Source of the DNA: Verrucomicrobiales bacterium
GTDB lineage: Bacteria > Verrucomicrobiota > Verrucomicrobiia > Verrucomicrobiales > DEV007
Assembly (NCBI GenBank): GCA_012960505.1
Contig: DUBC01000016.1
Location: 62,001 to 126,000 of the forward strand
DNA: 64,000 bases
Reading direction: 5' to 3'
Shown here piece by piece: positions 1 to 9,628 of the stretch. Position 1 is the stretch's first letter. Each line of letters opens with the position of its first letter. A program made the translations under genes and the position numbers. The notes under the pieces are model-generated. The model made no database searches. It was not told where the DNA came from and saw only the letters and a list, made by a program, of their open reading frames with translations.

Positions 1-592
1 ACCCGATGCTCCGATCTGAAATTTCTCTTTGACTAACAGGGAACAGACAACCTGCTCCTATCACTTTCCCTTCCCTTAATATGATTCCGCCATCATGTAG
101 TTCCGTTTTTGGGCTGAATATTGTTAGTATAAGTTCCGAGGAGAATTGCGCATCAAGGAAAATGCCTGTTTCTAAGTGAGGTTTGAGCTCAATCCTTCGC
201 TCGATTGCAAACAATGCTCCATACCTTTTAGCTCCTAGCTGTCTGATAGTCTCGGTCAGACTGTCCAGGAATTCTTTATTTTTCCCTTCAGAGAAGAAGA
301 AGAAGCTTCGGCTGCCTAGTTCTGCTAATTTTCTGCGCAGTTCTGGTTGAAAGACGACAATCATGGACATTGTAAAAAAGAAAGTGCCCACTAAAACAAA
401 CAAAGGAATTAACTTTAAGTGTAAAAATACTGAGGTTCCTGTAATAATTATCAGCAAAAAACTCAAGACAACAAAGAAACGGTTCCACTTCTGTGATCCG
501 TGCCGACGCAGAATGAAATACATTATCGCAATGATAATGATCAGTTCGACAACGATCCTCCAATTCTCGGATATATTTTTTAAGATCTCCAC
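1..592 (-). CDS. cdaA: diadenylate cyclase CdaA (partial, C-terminus cut by window edge)
   Basis: This gene makes cyclic di-AMP from two ATP at the cytoplasmic face of the membrane. I translated it from the reverse complement: a GTG start at 592 opens 197 codons before the window ends, and an in-frame TAA lies five codons upstream, so no earlier start exists. Three hydrophobic segments fill about residues 12-30, 37-57 and 60-80. The DAC domain follows, with GALFAIERR and the catalytic LHDGGIIL; the usual second glycine-alanine pair reads DGG here. The RHR motif expected further on lies outside the window. It sits 49 bp downstream of folP on the same strand, so the two are probably cotranscribed. 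Identity is confident from the fold-defining motifs and the three-helix layout. Confidence 0.93.
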   Translation of the reverse strand, partial: MEILKNISENWRIVVELIIIIAIMYFILRRHGSQKWNRFFVVLSFLLIIITGTSVFLHLKLIPLFVLVGTFFFTMSMIVVFQPELRRKLAELGSRSFFFFSEGKNKEFLDSLTETIRQLGAKRYGALFAIERRIELKPHLETGIFLDAQFSSELILTIFSPKTELHDGGIILREGKVIGAGCLFPVSQREISDRSIG

Positions 593-641
593 GTAATTGT
601 AATATTATATATCAAGAAATGATGCGTTGCACGGAGATCGA

Positions 642-1520
642 TTAATTAATAATTGCTTCTGTCATTAGCATGGCATCCAAGTTTTGCTTTACAGAATGAA
701 CCCTAAATAGGGTAGCGCCCTGTTCTCGACAGTATGAAGTTAACGCGACTGTTGGCCATTCTCTTTCATTGATATCATCATTTTCTAGGATTTTACCTAT
801 GAATGTCTTACGTGATGCGCCAATAAGTAGAGGCCTTTTAATTTTAGTGATTTGAGGAATTGACCTGATCAACTCCAGATTGTGTTCCAGACTCTTGCCA
901 AATCCGATCCCTGGATCAACGATGATGCGTTCTCGACTAATACCTTCAGATTCACAAAGGGCGATCTGCTCATTTAAAAATGTGATTACTTCGGCAGTTA
1001 CATTACTATAATTTGGTGATATTTGCATTGTGCGAGGGTTTCCTGCCATGTGCATTATTACAATGCCACATTTCGATTCTGCGGCGACCTTACGCATTGC
1101 TGGATCGGAGAACCCAGTCACATCATTTATAATATCTGCTCCTGCTGCGAGCCCAGCTTCTGCTACTTCGGCTTTTGAAGTATCAATTGAAATTAATGTT
1201 TTTGGAGAACGGATCTCCACAAATTTCTCTACGACTGGCAGAATTCTATTGAGCTCTTCCTTAACGGATACCTTTTCTGCGCCTGGCCTTGTAGATTCTC
1301 CTCCGAAGTCAATGATGGAGGCTCCTTCATTTTCGAGCTCAATAGCTCGTTGAATAGCAGCTTCACTAGATTCAAACAGTCCACCATCTGAAAAAGAGTC
1401 AGGAGTTGTGTTAATGATACCCATGATTATTCCCCGTTTGCTGAGATCATAGCTTTTTCCTCTGATAGACCAAGGATCTGGCTTTTCTGGAGCATTGGAA
1501 CTTGCCGGGTAAAGTTGCAT
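642..1520 (-). CDS. folP: dihydropteroate synthase
   Basis: The enzyme condenses p-aminobenzoate with 6-hydroxymethyl-dihydropterin pyrophosphate in folate synthesis, in the cytoplasm. All the signature loops are present: NTTPDSFSDGG near residue 37, DFGGESTRPGA near 71, DPGIGFGKS near 201 and IGASRKTFIG in the last third. Its 292 residues are slightly longer than usual because of about 30 residues before the first strand. A later start at Met33 would cut into the first conserved strand, so the upstream ATG is preferred. It begins back-to-back with the exported protein at 1557, and cdaA follows on the same strand. Confidence 0.96.
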   Translation of the reverse strand: MQLYPASSNAPEKPDPWSIRGKSYDLSKRGIIMGIINTTPDSFSDGGLFESSEAAIQRAIELENEGASIIDFGGESTRPGAEKVSVKEELNRILPVVEKFVEIRSPKTLISIDTSKAEVAEAGLAAGADIINDVTGFSDPAMRKVAAESKCGIVIMHMAGNPRTMQISPNYSNVTAEVITFLNEQIALCESEGISRERIIVDPGIGFGKSLEHNLELIRSIPQITKIKRPLLIGASRKTFIGKILENDDINEREWPTVALTSYCREQGATLFRVHSVKQNLDAMLMTEAIIN

Positions 1521-1528
1521 GTTATAAT
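1502..1528 (+). promoter_or_regulatory. candidate promoter for the 1557 gene
   Basis: A perfect TATAAT sits at 1523-1528, about 29 bp before the ATG at 1557. A partial -35 (TTGCCG, four of six matches) lies at 1502-1507 with a short 15-bp spacer. The -10 overlaps the start of the divergent folP gene. It is supported only by motif matching. Confidence 0.35.
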
Positions 1529-1556
1529 CTTATATGAATTCCCGATCCCTCAAACG

Positions 1557-2177
1557 ATGAAAAAAATATCCGTGCCAGCTGTTTTATTAATGGTTATTCT
1601 GATCTTATCACAGGCAATTCAGTCCGAAGTATATTCTTATGATGGGGCTGACCAAATTTCAAGAACGGTAGTTCACAAGGATGGAACATATACCACTACT
1701 CAAAGAGACCGAGACACCAGGATACTCGTAAGGGAAACAAAAAAACGTAATAATACTTTAATAATGAGAAGTGAATTTGTACTTGATGTGAAAGGAAGGG
1801 AACGTAAAGGGCGCGTTTATGATGGACAAAATAATCTTCTCTTCATCAGTGAATTTGTATACGACAATGATGAGCTGATTGAAGAGAGAGTCTTTGACTC
1901 AAAGGGCAAAGTCGTTAGGCGATTGTTATATAAGGTAAAAGTTGTGAGCAAACTTGATGGGCGTTCAAGGCCGGCATTAGTATCCTATCAGAATGGGAAG
2001 CCAATAGGAGATTTGGTTGCTTTGGATGATCCTGGTGTTTTTAGCACGACATCTCGTAATGCTCATTCCTCAAAGAAAAGTGCTGGAGCTCGACCGAAGC
2101 CAGTCCAACCGGGTTCGGCTTCTGGAAAAACATCAAAACCGAAACGCAAGATCCGGATTTTTAAGCCCCGGAGCTAG
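1557..2177 (+). CDS. exported protein of unknown function, MORN-like middle
   Basis: I do not recognise the family. The ATG at 1557 opens a signal peptide (MKK, then a hydrophobic stretch to about residue 20, cleavage near QAIQS). An earlier in-frame ATG at 1515 would add 14 residues in front of it and overlap folP, so it is rejected. Residues 40-130 contain successive strands such as YDGQNNLLFISEF and VFDSKGKVVRRLLY, which resemble antitoxin/MORN-like beta repeats. The C-terminal 40 residues are basic and rich in Ser, Pro and Lys, ending KIRIFKPRS, and are probably disordered. The next gene starts 16 bp later, so the two likely form a unit acting in the envelope. Function is unknown. Confidence 0.7.
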   Translation: MKKISVPAVLLMVILILSQAIQSEVYSYDGADQISRTVVHKDGTYTTTQRDRDTRILVRETKKRNNTLIMRSEFVLDVKGRERKGRVYDGQNNLLFISEFVYDNDELIEERVFDSKGKVVRRLLYKVKVVSKLDGRSRPALVSYQNGKPIGDLVALDDPGVFSTTSRNAHSSKKSAGARPKPVQPGSASGKTSKPKRKIRIFKPRS

Positions 2178-2193
2178 AATGTTAAATTAAGAG

Positions 2194-3771
2194 ATGAAGT
2201 CTACCACGGCCCTTGGCTTTGTTGTCTTTGCTGCAATACCGATAGGTTTGCTCTTATGGAACATCAAAGAAATGAATACTTCTTACGTTAAGCGGTCTAT
2301 TCATGTCGATATTAGCAAACTTGAAAAGGAAGTTGAGGATTTCAGATTAGAATCAGCCAGACTCAAGGATGAGAATAATAATCTTAGACATCAGCTGAGC
2401 ATTGAGCGTGATAATGCGTCAGGATTAATTAAGGAAACAGAAAGGCTCGAGCTTAGGTTGGCCAATTATCGTGATTCAGGGGGGGCGCAAAAAGATGCAA
2501 GAGAATGGACTGACGAGGAGCTGAAAATACGCAAAGAAATTCAGGAGCTCACTTCTACCATTAGGGATTTGCCATTGAAGAGAAATCTCAGGTATCGATT
2601 AACGGATTGGGATGAGATGATTTCTACATTATCAAAAATGCCAGGTGTTGTTTCTGAGGAAGATTCTGAAAGGCAGTCCCGTGCCTATTCATCAATGGGA
2701 TTTGTGACTCCAGAAATAGATGTCAGAGCCAGAACTTTGGACTTACTGCAAGGCCAGCTCGGTGCAGCTATTTATAGTGGAGAGGATGAAATCTTAATCA
2801 ATAAAGAAGCTACGATAAAGAGTTCTTCAGATCGTACATCACTGGCCTTAGAAATTGCTCGATCCCTTCAGGATCAGCACTTTGGGCTCATGGCTTCTCT
2901 TAATGATTGGTTATATAATGATGATGCAAAATTGGCACTGTGGGCAGTAGCTGCTGGAGATACAAATTTATTCAAGATTCGGTTTCAATTGCAAAGTAAT
3001 GTTTCAGCTTCAGTAACAACACAAGGTCCGACCAAAATGTCGCGGGAACAATTTGAAAGGATCCCATCCTTTGTACGTGAGTATTACCTCTTTCCTTTTT
3101 CATTAGGTGATCATTTTTGCCAGAATCTTTATGATGAAGATCGTTGGAATTCAGTAAATGAGGGTATCGCTCGTCCTCCTCTAAGCACAGCTGAAATATT
3201 GCATCCGGATCGGTATTCCAAAGATGATAGTGAAGAGCCGGAACGTTTTAGATGGAACATTAGTGCTTTGGAAATTGGTGAAGAAGGTCCCATTTGGAAT
3301 AATGTGGCGGGCGAGCTCGGTATCGCCCTTCTTCTCAACCAGAGTGATTTTTTACAAAGGATGACGGAGTTGGGACAGCCTGATATTTTGAATATGCCGG
3401 ATCTGGTCTCGAAGGGCATTGAACATTTTTCTAATAGGGATGGATCAAAAGCCGCTGCCGGATGGAATGGTGATCGTTACCTCGTATATGCAAATGGCAA
3501 TGGCAAGGATGGTACCGATCATGTTTATTGGCGAAGCCAATGGATATCAGAAAAAGATGCTGAAGAGTTCTTTCACGCGATCGTTAAATCCATAGAATTT
3601 AGACGAAAGATTAAACTCTCTGATAAGGAAGGCGAATATACATTTAATGGCCCTCGAGATCGTTACATTTCAGTGAAGAAGCTCGATGATAATCAGATTA
3701 GGGTTCTTGATGTTGGTAATAAGGCATTTGCGGAAAAATTATTAGACAAATTTGAGCCTCCATCTTCATAA
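2194..3771 (+). CDS. membrane-anchored coiled-coil protein, unknown function
   Basis: No family is recognised. The 525-residue product starts with one transmembrane segment (about residues 7-23), then a coiled coil of about 70 residues with heptad-like LEKEVEDF and RLKDENNNLRHQL, probably in the periplasm. The remaining 420 residues look globular, with no motif I can name. A possible second low-complexity charged region lies near residues 95-110. It follows the exported 1557 protein by 16 bp and precedes acylphosphatase by 1 bp, so the three are probably cotranscribed. The long open frame and ordinary codon use make it a real gene. Confidence 0.8.
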   Translation: MKSTTALGFVVFAAIPIGLLLWNIKEMNTSYVKRSIHVDISKLEKEVEDFRLESARLKDENNNLRHQLSIERDNASGLIKETERLELRLANYRDSGGAQKDAREWTDEELKIRKEIQELTSTIRDLPLKRNLRYRLTDWDEMISTLSKMPGVVSEEDSERQSRAYSSMGFVTPEIDVRARTLDLLQGQLGAAIYSGEDEILINKEATIKSSSDRTSLALEIARSLQDQHFGLMASLNDWLYNDDAKLALWAVAAGDTNLFKIRFQLQSNVSASVTTQGPTKMSREQFERIPSFVREYYLFPFSLGDHFCQNLYDEDRWNSVNEGIARPPLSTAEILHPDRYSKDDSEEPERFRWNISALEIGEEGPIWNNVAGELGIALLLNQSDFLQRMTELGQPDILNMPDLVSKGIEHFSNRDGSKAAAGWNGDRYLVYANGNGKDGTDHVYWRSQWISEKDAEEFFHAIVKSIEFRRKIKLSDKEGEYTFNGPRDRYISVKKLDDNQIRVLDVGNKAFAEKLLDKFEPPSS

Positions 3772-3772
3772 A

Positions 3773-4054
3773 ATGATGGCTAAAAGAGTTTTTTTTAGCG
3801 GTCGTGTTCAGGGTGTAGGGTTTCGTTATGAAACGAAAAGAATTGCCATGGGATATGAAGTGGTAGGGACTGTTAGTAATCTTGAGGACGGCAGAGTTGA
3901 GTTATGTGTTATGGGGGAGGAATTAGAAGTCGATGATTTTATTTCTGATATTCGAATCGAATCGAACCTAGCTCCTCATATTTTGGAATATGCAGAGGAA
4001 ACAATCCCTTCATCTGAACTGAATGAGGTCCGTGGATTTACGATTGTTCGATAA
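3773..4054 (+). CDS. acyP: acylphosphatase
   Basis: This small cytoplasmic enzyme hydrolyses acyl phosphates such as carbamoyl phosphate and 1,3-bisphosphoglycerate. The phosphate-binding loop FSGRVQGVGFRY (residues 8-19) carries the essential Arg. GTVSNLEDGRVEL (about residues 31-43) supplies the catalytic Asn. The 93 residues match the usual length. The start is one of two adjacent ATGs at 3773 and 3776. A longer frame from 3752 would overlap the upstream gene by 20 bp and adds no conserved sequence. It runs tail to tail with leuS, with 7 bp between the stops. Confidence 0.93.
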   Translation: MMAKRVFFSGRVQGVGFRYETKRIAMGYEVVGTVSNLEDGRVELCVMGEELEVDDFISDIRIESNLAPHILEYAEETIPSSELNEVRGFTIVR

Positions 4055-4061
4055 TAGGCTT

Positions 4062-6653
4062 TTAGTTTGCGACAATATTGACTAATTTTCCAGGTACTAC
4101 GATAATTTTTCGAACCGTGACTCCTTCAAGAAATGGTTTTATTTTTTCCAGTTCTTGGCATTGAAATTTTATTTCTTCCTCTGAATCATTTTTGCAGGTA
4201 ATCATTTTATCTCGCAATTTTCCATTAACCTGTATAACGATTTCGACCTCATCTTCGATCAGATATTTTTCGTCATATTCAGGCCACGGCATTTTGGAGA
4301 TTTCGTTTTTATCGATTATCTGGGGGAAAATTTCTGCGATTATAGCGAATAATTCTTCAGTTATATGGGGTGCAAATGGGTTTAGGAGCTGTAGAAAAAT
4401 TGTGAGTTCTTTGATGGGACGTTCTTCTGCTCCTGTGAATGCATTTGTAAACACCATCATTTGTGCGATCGCAGTATTGAAGTCCAATGACTCGATATCA
4501 TGGGTCACTTTTTTGATTGTTTCGTGAAGTACTTTGAGCTGTTGTTTGCTTGGTTCTACTTCTTTAATTTTTGAGGATAAGACCCATTCTCCTTCCTGTG
4601 AGTTTTCCATGAATAATCTCCATACTCTAGCCAAGAATCTGTGCACACCTTCCACGCCTTTATTACTCCATGGTTTGACTTGTTCGAGTGGCCCCATGAA
4701 CATTTCATAGAGTCTCAAGGAGTCCGCACCGTATTCTTCTATGACGGTATCTGGATTAATGACATTACCGCGACTCTTTGACATTTTTTGACCGTCTTCA
4801 CCAAGTATCATTCCCTGATTAATTAATTTCTGGAAAGGTTCCTTAGTCTTCACGTATCCCAGATCATAAAGGACCTTGTGCCAGAATCTTGAGTATAACA
4901 GATGCAGTACGGCATGTTCTGTTCCGCCGACATAGAGATCGACATTCATCCAGTATTTCTCGGCTTCAGTTGAGATGAATCTTTCTGCATTATTTGGATC
5001 ACAGTATCGCAAGTAATACCAACATGATCCTGCCCATTGGGGCATTGTGTTTGTTTCGCGTTTGTAACCTTCCTCATGGTTGACCCATTCTTTTGCTTTG
5101 GATAGAGGAGGTCTTGCGTCACCTGTAGGTTTAAAATCTTCCATCTCAGGAGCTTGAATAGGAAGTGCGTCTTCCGGAATCGCGTGATGACCTCCTTCAT
5201 TATCCCAACTTATTGGGAACGGTTCTCCCCAGTACCTCTGTCGACTGAAGAGCCAGTCCCTAAGCTTGAAGTTGACTGCCCTTTTTCCGAACCCATTATT
5301 TCCCAGCCAATCAGTCACTACTTCTTTTGCTTCTGTAGTTTGCAACCCATCAATGAGAGGCGAATTAATTGCTATTCCTTCACCTGTGAAGCAACTTGTC
5401 TCGTCATTTTCTTCTTCCTTTGGTTGAACGACTGCTCTGATCTCAATGTTGAATTGTTTTGCAAATTCATTGTCCCGATCATCATGTGCAGGGACAGCCA
5501 TTATTGCACCTGTACCGTATGTCATCAATACGTAGTCGGCTATCCATATAGGAATCTCTTCTCCATTAATTGGATTAACTGCATAGCCACCAGTGAAAAC
5601 ACCAGTCTTTGATTTCGCGAGATCCGTTCGTTCAAGATCAGACTTGGTTGCAATTTCATTGCGATAATTATCAATGCTTTCCGAATGTTCTGCTTCGGCC
5701 ACTTCATCTACTAGCGGGTGCTCAGGTGCCAGTACCATATAAGTCGCACCAAACAGAGTGTCAGGTCTTGTGGTGAATACAGTAACTTTATTGCCTGTTC
5801 CCGGTAATTCAAAATGAACGTCAGCTCCTTCGCTTCGTCCAATCCAATTGCGCTGCAAAGATTTGATTCCTTCGGGCCAGTCGAGATCTTCAAGTTCTTC
5901 GATGAGTCGATCCCCATAAGCAGTGATTCGTAACATCCATTGACGCATGGGTTTGCGTTCGACTGGATGACTTCCACGCTCTGATTTTCCATCAACGACC
6001 TCTTCATTTGCTAAAACAGTCCCTAATGCTTGGCACCAGTTCACTGCCACTTCATCGATGTAAGCGAGCCTGTGTTTATCAATGAATGACCTATGTTCAG
6101 TAGCATTCTCGTCAGGGTATTCTTCTTTCCGCTTTTCCATGAGCTCTACTATTGGTGTTGCTGCCTGATTTCCTTCATCATAGTAACTGTTGTATAGCTT
6201 CAGGAATATCCACTGTGTCCAACGATAGTAGGCGGGATCGGTCGTGTTAATTTCACGGTCCCAATCATAAGAGAAGCCTATACTCTTTAGCTGTTGTTTG
6301 AAATATGCAATGTTCTTGGCTGTTGTATCTCTCGGATGGATTCCATGTTCAATAGCGTATTGTTCTGCTGGTAAACCAAACGCGTCCCACCCCATAGGAT
6401 GTAGAACATTGAAACCGAGCATTCTTTTGTAGCGCGAAATAATGTCAGTAGCCGTGTAACCTTCCGGATGACCAACATGCAGGCCCTGACCACTTGGGTA
6501 GGGAAACATGTCCAATGCATAAAATTTAGGCATCGCAGGATCGAACCCTTCATCACCGGGATTAAGTGATTTGAAAGTTCCTTGTTGATCCCAGTGAGAT
6601 TGCCACTTGGTTTCAATTTTATCGAAAGGGTATTGCTTGCGACGTTCGGACAT
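4062..6653 (-). CDS. leuS: leucine--tRNA ligase
   Basis: This class I synthetase charges tRNA-Leu. The adenylate site [15 protein letters not shown] (HIGH box HVGH at residues 59-62) and the KMSKSRGN loop (about residue 625) are intact. The CP1 editing domain lies between them, with [13 protein letters not shown] and the [15 protein letters not shown] aminoacyl hydrolysis segment. The 863 residues match the bacterial enzyme, including the leucine-specific domain and the C-terminal tRNA-binding end. The start ATG is followed by the conserved [11 protein letters not shown]. It is convergent with acyP, and rdgB starts 55 bp away on the other strand. Confidence 0.98.
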   Translation of the reverse strand: MSERRKQYPFDKIETKWQSHWDQQGTFKSLNPGDEGFDPAMPKFYALDMFPYPSGQGLHVGHPEGYTATDIISRYKRMLGFNVLHPMGWDAFGLPAEQYAIEHGIHPRDTTAKNIAYFKQQLKSIGFSYDWDREINTTDPAYYRWTQWIFLKLYNSYYDEGNQAATPIVELMEKRKEEYPDENATEHRSFIDKHRLAYIDEVAVNWCQALGTVLANEEVVDGKSERGSHPVERKPMRQWMLRITAYGDRLIEELEDLDWPEGIKSLQRNWIGRSEGADVHFELPGTGNKVTVFTTRPDTLFGATYMVLAPEHPLVDEVAEAEHSESIDNYRNEIATKSDLERTDLAKSKTGVFTGGYAVNPINGEEIPIWIADYVLMTYGTGAIMAVPAHDDRDNEFAKQFNIEIRAVVQPKEEENDETSCFTGEGIAINSPLIDGLQTTEAKEVVTDWLGNNGFGKRAVNFKLRDWLFSRQRYWGEPFPISWDNEGGHHAIPEDALPIQAPEMEDFKPTGDARPPLSKAKEWVNHEEGYKRETNTMPQWAGSCWYYLRYCDPNNAERFISTEAEKYWMNVDLYVGGTEHAVLHLLYSRFWHKVLYDLGYVKTKEPFQKLINQGMILGEDGQKMSKSRGNVINPDTVIEEYGADSLRLYEMFMGPLEQVKPWSNKGVEGVHRFLARVWRLFMENSQEGEWVLSSKIKEVEPSKQQLKVLHETIKKVTHDIESLDFNTAIAQMMVFTNAFTGAEERPIKELTIFLQLLNPFAPHITEELFAIIAEIFPQIIDKNEISKMPWPEYDEKYLIEDEVEIVIQVNGKLRDKMITCKNDSEEEIKFQCQELEKIKPFLEGVTVRKIIVVPGKLVNIVAN

Positions 6654-6708
6654 AAGGTTAGGGGTATTGTTTTCTGTAGACCGGAATTCCTATAGCGGCA
6701 CGTAAATT

Positions 6709-7332
6709 ATGAATGAAATGAATCGCTTGATTATTGCAACAGGTAATACGCACAAAACGGAGGAGATTCGCAAGCTCTTGGGGTCTATTTTTGAGTCCAT
6801 TGAAGATTTACAATCTTACCCAGAAATTGGTGAAATTGGTGAAATTGGCAGCACTTTTGGTGAAAATGCAGAATTGAAAGCTATAGAAGTAGGAAAATTA
6901 CTGGGAAATTCTGCAATTATTTTGTCGGATGATTCTGGGCTCGAAGTGGATGCTCTGAATGGCGCCCCTGGAGTTCGTTCAGCTCGATTTTCAGGGAAAA
7001 ATGCCAACGATGCGAGTAATCGGAAGAAATTGTTGGATGAGCTTGAGGAGATTGGCGTCCATGGTGAGTTTAGAGTAGCGCGCTTCCGTTGCGTCATGGT
7101 GCTTGCGAGGGGAGATCAGACATTGGCTGTTTTTAATGGTGTTGTTGAAGGCAAAATTGCTGATAAGGAAAAGGGTGAGAGTGGTTTTGGGTATGATTCA
7201 ATTTTTATTCCACAAGGTTATGACAAAACTTTTGCGGAATTACCTTCTCATACCAAGAACACCATAAGCCATCGAGCTAATGCATTGGCCGCTTTCAAGA
7301 CCTGGTTATTAGATCCAGACTCTGTGAAATAA
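6709..7332 (+). CDS. rdgB: XTP/dITP diphosphatase (RdgB/HAM1)
   Basis: The enzyme removes deaminated purine nucleotides (ITP, dITP, XTP) from the pool by releasing pyrophosphate. Motifs: IATGNTHKTEEI at the N-terminus, DDSGLEVDALNGAPGV around residue 75, ARFSG, GFGYDSIFIP around 160 and SHRANAL near the end. Length 207 is typical. The start may be the ATG at 6709 or the one at 6718 (MNRLII), which fits the family better. A 9-nt direct triplication at 6823-6849 yields EIGEIGEIG in the loop after the first helix. The stop abuts the stop of the opposing sugar dehydrogenase. Confidence 0.96.
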   Translation: MNEMNRLIIATGNTHKTEEIRKLLGSIFESIEDLQSYPEIGEIGEIGSTFGENAELKAIEVGKLLGNSAIILSDDSGLEVDALNGAPGVRSARFSGKNANDASNRKKLLDELEEIGVHGEFRVARFRCVMVLARGDQTLAVFNGVVEGKIADKEKGESGFGYDSIFIPQGYDKTFAELPSHTKNTISHRANALAAFKTWLLDPDSVK

Positions 7333-8508
7333 TTATTTTGAGATTTCGTATATCTTTCCATCCCACGAAAGAATCCATAGCTCTCCGTCAGGACGATTCA
7401 CAAATGCGGTTGGTTTGAAGCTTCCCTTTGGTGGGTTGCGTTTTTTTAAAACGAGATTCCTCGCTTTTTTTCCTGCCTTGTTAACTGTTAGTCCCCAGAC
7501 GTAACCTGATCCCCAGTCACCATAAATGTAATGGCCCTTCAATTCAGGAAAGGCTGTGCCTTCATAGACAACGCCTCCCGTAATACTTATTCCGTCGGCA
7601 TGACTGTATTCATGAACAGGATCAATGAGTCTCACTGGTTCCTTTCCTTTTTCTGTTATGACCTTTGGGTTACGGTTCAGTGGGAATGAATGAGCTCCTT
7701 CACGATAACTCCAACCATAATTGCCACCTTTGGTTATGATGTTAATTTCTTCCCAAAGGGCCTGTCCCACATCTGCACACCACAAGCGTCCACTTTTATC
7801 AAAGTGAAGTCCCCAAGGATTACGCATTCCGTATGTCCATATTTCTGGGCGCGCTCCTGGCTGGTCAACGAAAGGATTATCTTCAGGAATTCCGTATTGT
7901 AAGTCACCTGAACGATTGTTTACATCGATCCTAAGAATTTTTCCCAGTAAAGAAAAAAGATTCTGAGACGTTAATAGTGGATCATTTCCTTTGCCTCCAT
8001 CTCCGGTCGAAATATAAAGGTATCCGTCAGGGCCAAAGGTAGGTTGTCCTGAATCGTGATTCCAGAACGGTTGATTGATCTCAAAAAGAATTCGTTCACT
8101 AGCAGGGTCTGGGTTTCCATTCTTGGTTACAAATTCAGAGAGCACTGAACGTTTGGGGTTCTGGCGAGAATAATAAACATAAAACTTACCGTTTGATTTG
8201 TGATCTGGGTGAAATACAAGCCCGAGCAGACCTTCTTCGAAGTCCTTATCGATTTGTACCCTAGAAGTTAAATCAAACCAAATCTTTGCGTTTCCCGCTG
8301 CCCGGTCCTTTGGAAGTTCATGAATTGTCCCACTTTGAGAAACGATTAATTCCTGTTCAGTTCCGGGAAGTAAAGTGGCCCAGACAGGCTTTTTAATCTT
8401 TAACTTAGGATAAGCGACTTTGAATTTAATTTCAGGGGCTCCGTTTGCGCTTATTGCTAGAATAAGGCTAAAGGCGAATATTTTTACGGAATGATAGAAT
8501 TTTTGCAT
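7333..8508 (-). CDS. exported PQQ-dependent sugar (sorbosone-type) dehydrogenase
   Basis: This is predicted to be a six-bladed propeller of the GSDH/sorbosone dehydrogenase family, oxidising sugars in the periplasm. Residues 1-23 form a signal peptide ending SANGA. Family landmarks are GLVFHPDHKSNGKFYVYYS, FWNHDSGQPTFGPDGYLY, STGDGG, YGMRNPWGLHFD and the closing YGDWGSG. The 391-residue length is normal. PQQ dependence is known for family members but cannot be proven here. It is divergent from the DUF1080 gene across 64 bp that must carry both promoters. Substrate is unknown. Confidence 0.87.
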   Translation of the reverse strand: MQKFYHSVKIFAFSLILAISANGAPEIKFKVAYPKLKIKKPVWATLLPGTEQELIVSQSGTIHELPKDRAAGNAKIWFDLTSRVQIDKDFEEGLLGLVFHPDHKSNGKFYVYYSRQNPKRSVLSEFVTKNGNPDPASERILFEINQPFWNHDSGQPTFGPDGYLYISTGDGGKGNDPLLTSQNLFSLLGKILRIDVNNRSGDLQYGIPEDNPFVDQPGARPEIWTYGMRNPWGLHFDKSGRLWCADVGQALWEEINIITKGGNYGWSYREGAHSFPLNRNPKVITEKGKEPVRLIDPVHEYSHADGISITGGVVYEGTAFPELKGHYIYGDWGSGYVWGLTVNKAGKKARNLVLKKRNPPKGSFKPTAFVNRPDGELWILSWDGKIYEISK

Positions 8509-8572
8509 TGCAACTATAGATTAAGATCCTTTGAATATATTTACTCAACAATTAAAACTAAATTCCTATATC

Positions 8573-9571
8573 ATGAAAAGAAAGACTTTCATTATTTTAT
8601 CTCTCATTACTATTTTCAACCATTCCCTCATTTCTGCGCCGAGTAAAAACGGCACTTATACTGACCCTGCCAATGTAGATGTGGATTATGCGATCCAAGG
8701 TGAGTATCGTGGTGAAGTGGAAGGTGGGGATACAGGTGCCCAGATAATTGCTCTCGGAGATGGGAAATTTGATGTGGTCGGATATCCAGGCGGCCTTCCT
8801 GGCGATGGATGGGATGGCAATAAGGAGAACAGGATCAGAGGCAAGGGAGAGACTAAGGATGGTGTCACTAGTTTTACGATGGTTACAAAAAGTGGTGAGG
8901 TTGGAAGTAAAGCTTCAATTAAGGATGGTGTGATTACTGTCATGAAGGATGGAGAGAAAATCGGAAGCTTGAAACGAATAGTACGTGAGAGTCCAACCCT
9001 AGGTGCCAAGGCCCCGGAAGGTGCTGTGATTCTCTTTGATGGAAAGAAACACGGAGCAGATCTCTGGAAAGGTGGCAGAGCGAGTGAGGACGGTTTGCTG
9101 ATGGAGGGATGTACCAGTAAGCAGACTTTTAGTGACTTCAAGATCCATATTGAATTTCGTACTCCTTACAAGCCCAAAGCACGGGGTCAGGGCAGAGGAA
9201 ATAGCGGTTTTTACGCGCACGGTCGTTATGAGGTGCAGGTGCTTGATTCTTTCGCACTAGAAGGTCATCACAACGAGTGTGGAGGAATTTACTCTACCAA
9301 GGCTCCTCTCGTGAACATGTGCTTTCCACCTCTTACTTGGCAAACTTATGACATCGATTTTATAGCTGCAAAGTTTAAAGATGGAAAAAAAGTAGCCAAT
9401 GCAACAATGACAGTTAGGCATAATGGCGTATTGATCCATGATAAGACTGTATGTGATCATGCAACGACTGCCTCACCAATGAGAGAAGGCCCTCAGCCTG
9501 GCCCGGTCTTCTTCCAGAATCATGGAAATCCTGTCAGATATCGCAACATTTGGGTCGTCGATAAGAAGTAA
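8573..9571 (+). CDS. exported DUF1080 (3-keto-disaccharide hydrolase-like) protein
   Basis: The DUF1080 jelly-roll fold, related to laminarinase-type lectin folds, occupies about residues 145-332. It is marked by VILFDGKKHGADLW, FSDFKIHIEFRTP, GNSGFYAHGRYEVQVLDS and FFQNHGNPVRYRNIWV. A signal peptide precedes it (MKRKTFIILSLITIF, cleavage near LISA). Residues 30-140 form a Gly/Asp-rich N-terminal domain that I cannot name. The ATG at 8573 is chosen because an upstream in-frame codon at 8531 would put 14 extra residues before the signal peptide. Family members act on carbohydrates or 3-keto sugars, which fits the neighbouring sugar dehydrogenase. The shared pathway is an inference. Confidence 0.88.
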   Translation: MKRKTFIILSLITIFNHSLISAPSKNGTYTDPANVDVDYAIQGEYRGEVEGGDTGAQIIALGDGKFDVVGYPGGLPGDGWDGNKENRIRGKGETKDGVTSFTMVTKSGEVGSKASIKDGVITVMKDGEKIGSLKRIVRESPTLGAKAPEGAVILFDGKKHGADLWKGGRASEDGLLMEGCTSKQTFSDFKIHIEFRTPYKPKARGQGRGNSGFYAHGRYEVQVLDSFALEGHHNECGGIYSTKAPLVNMCFPPLTWQTYDIDFIAAKFKDGKKVANATMTVRHNGVLIHDKTVCDHATTASPMREGPQPGPVFFQNHGNPVRYRNIWVVDKK

Positions 9572-9582
9572 AATTAATTATC

Positions 9583-9628
9583 AAAGCATACCCGGAGCCA
9601 TGATCAATAAATCTGGGCATGCTTTTTT
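9583..9628. terminator. intrinsic terminator between convergent genes
   Basis: The arms AAAGCAT-A-CCCGG (9583-9595) and CTGGG-C-ATGCTTT (9613-9625) pair with one A-C mismatch and one G-T wobble, and the right arm runs into six Ts. The loop is 17 nt. It ends the DUF1080 transcript, and the opposite-strand form overlaps the end of rsmE. Confidence 0.65.

Noticed and set aside
5154-5612. Open frame antisense to leuS
   Set aside because: It lies wholly inside the strongly conserved leuS gene and has no recognisable motif, so it is a shadow frame.
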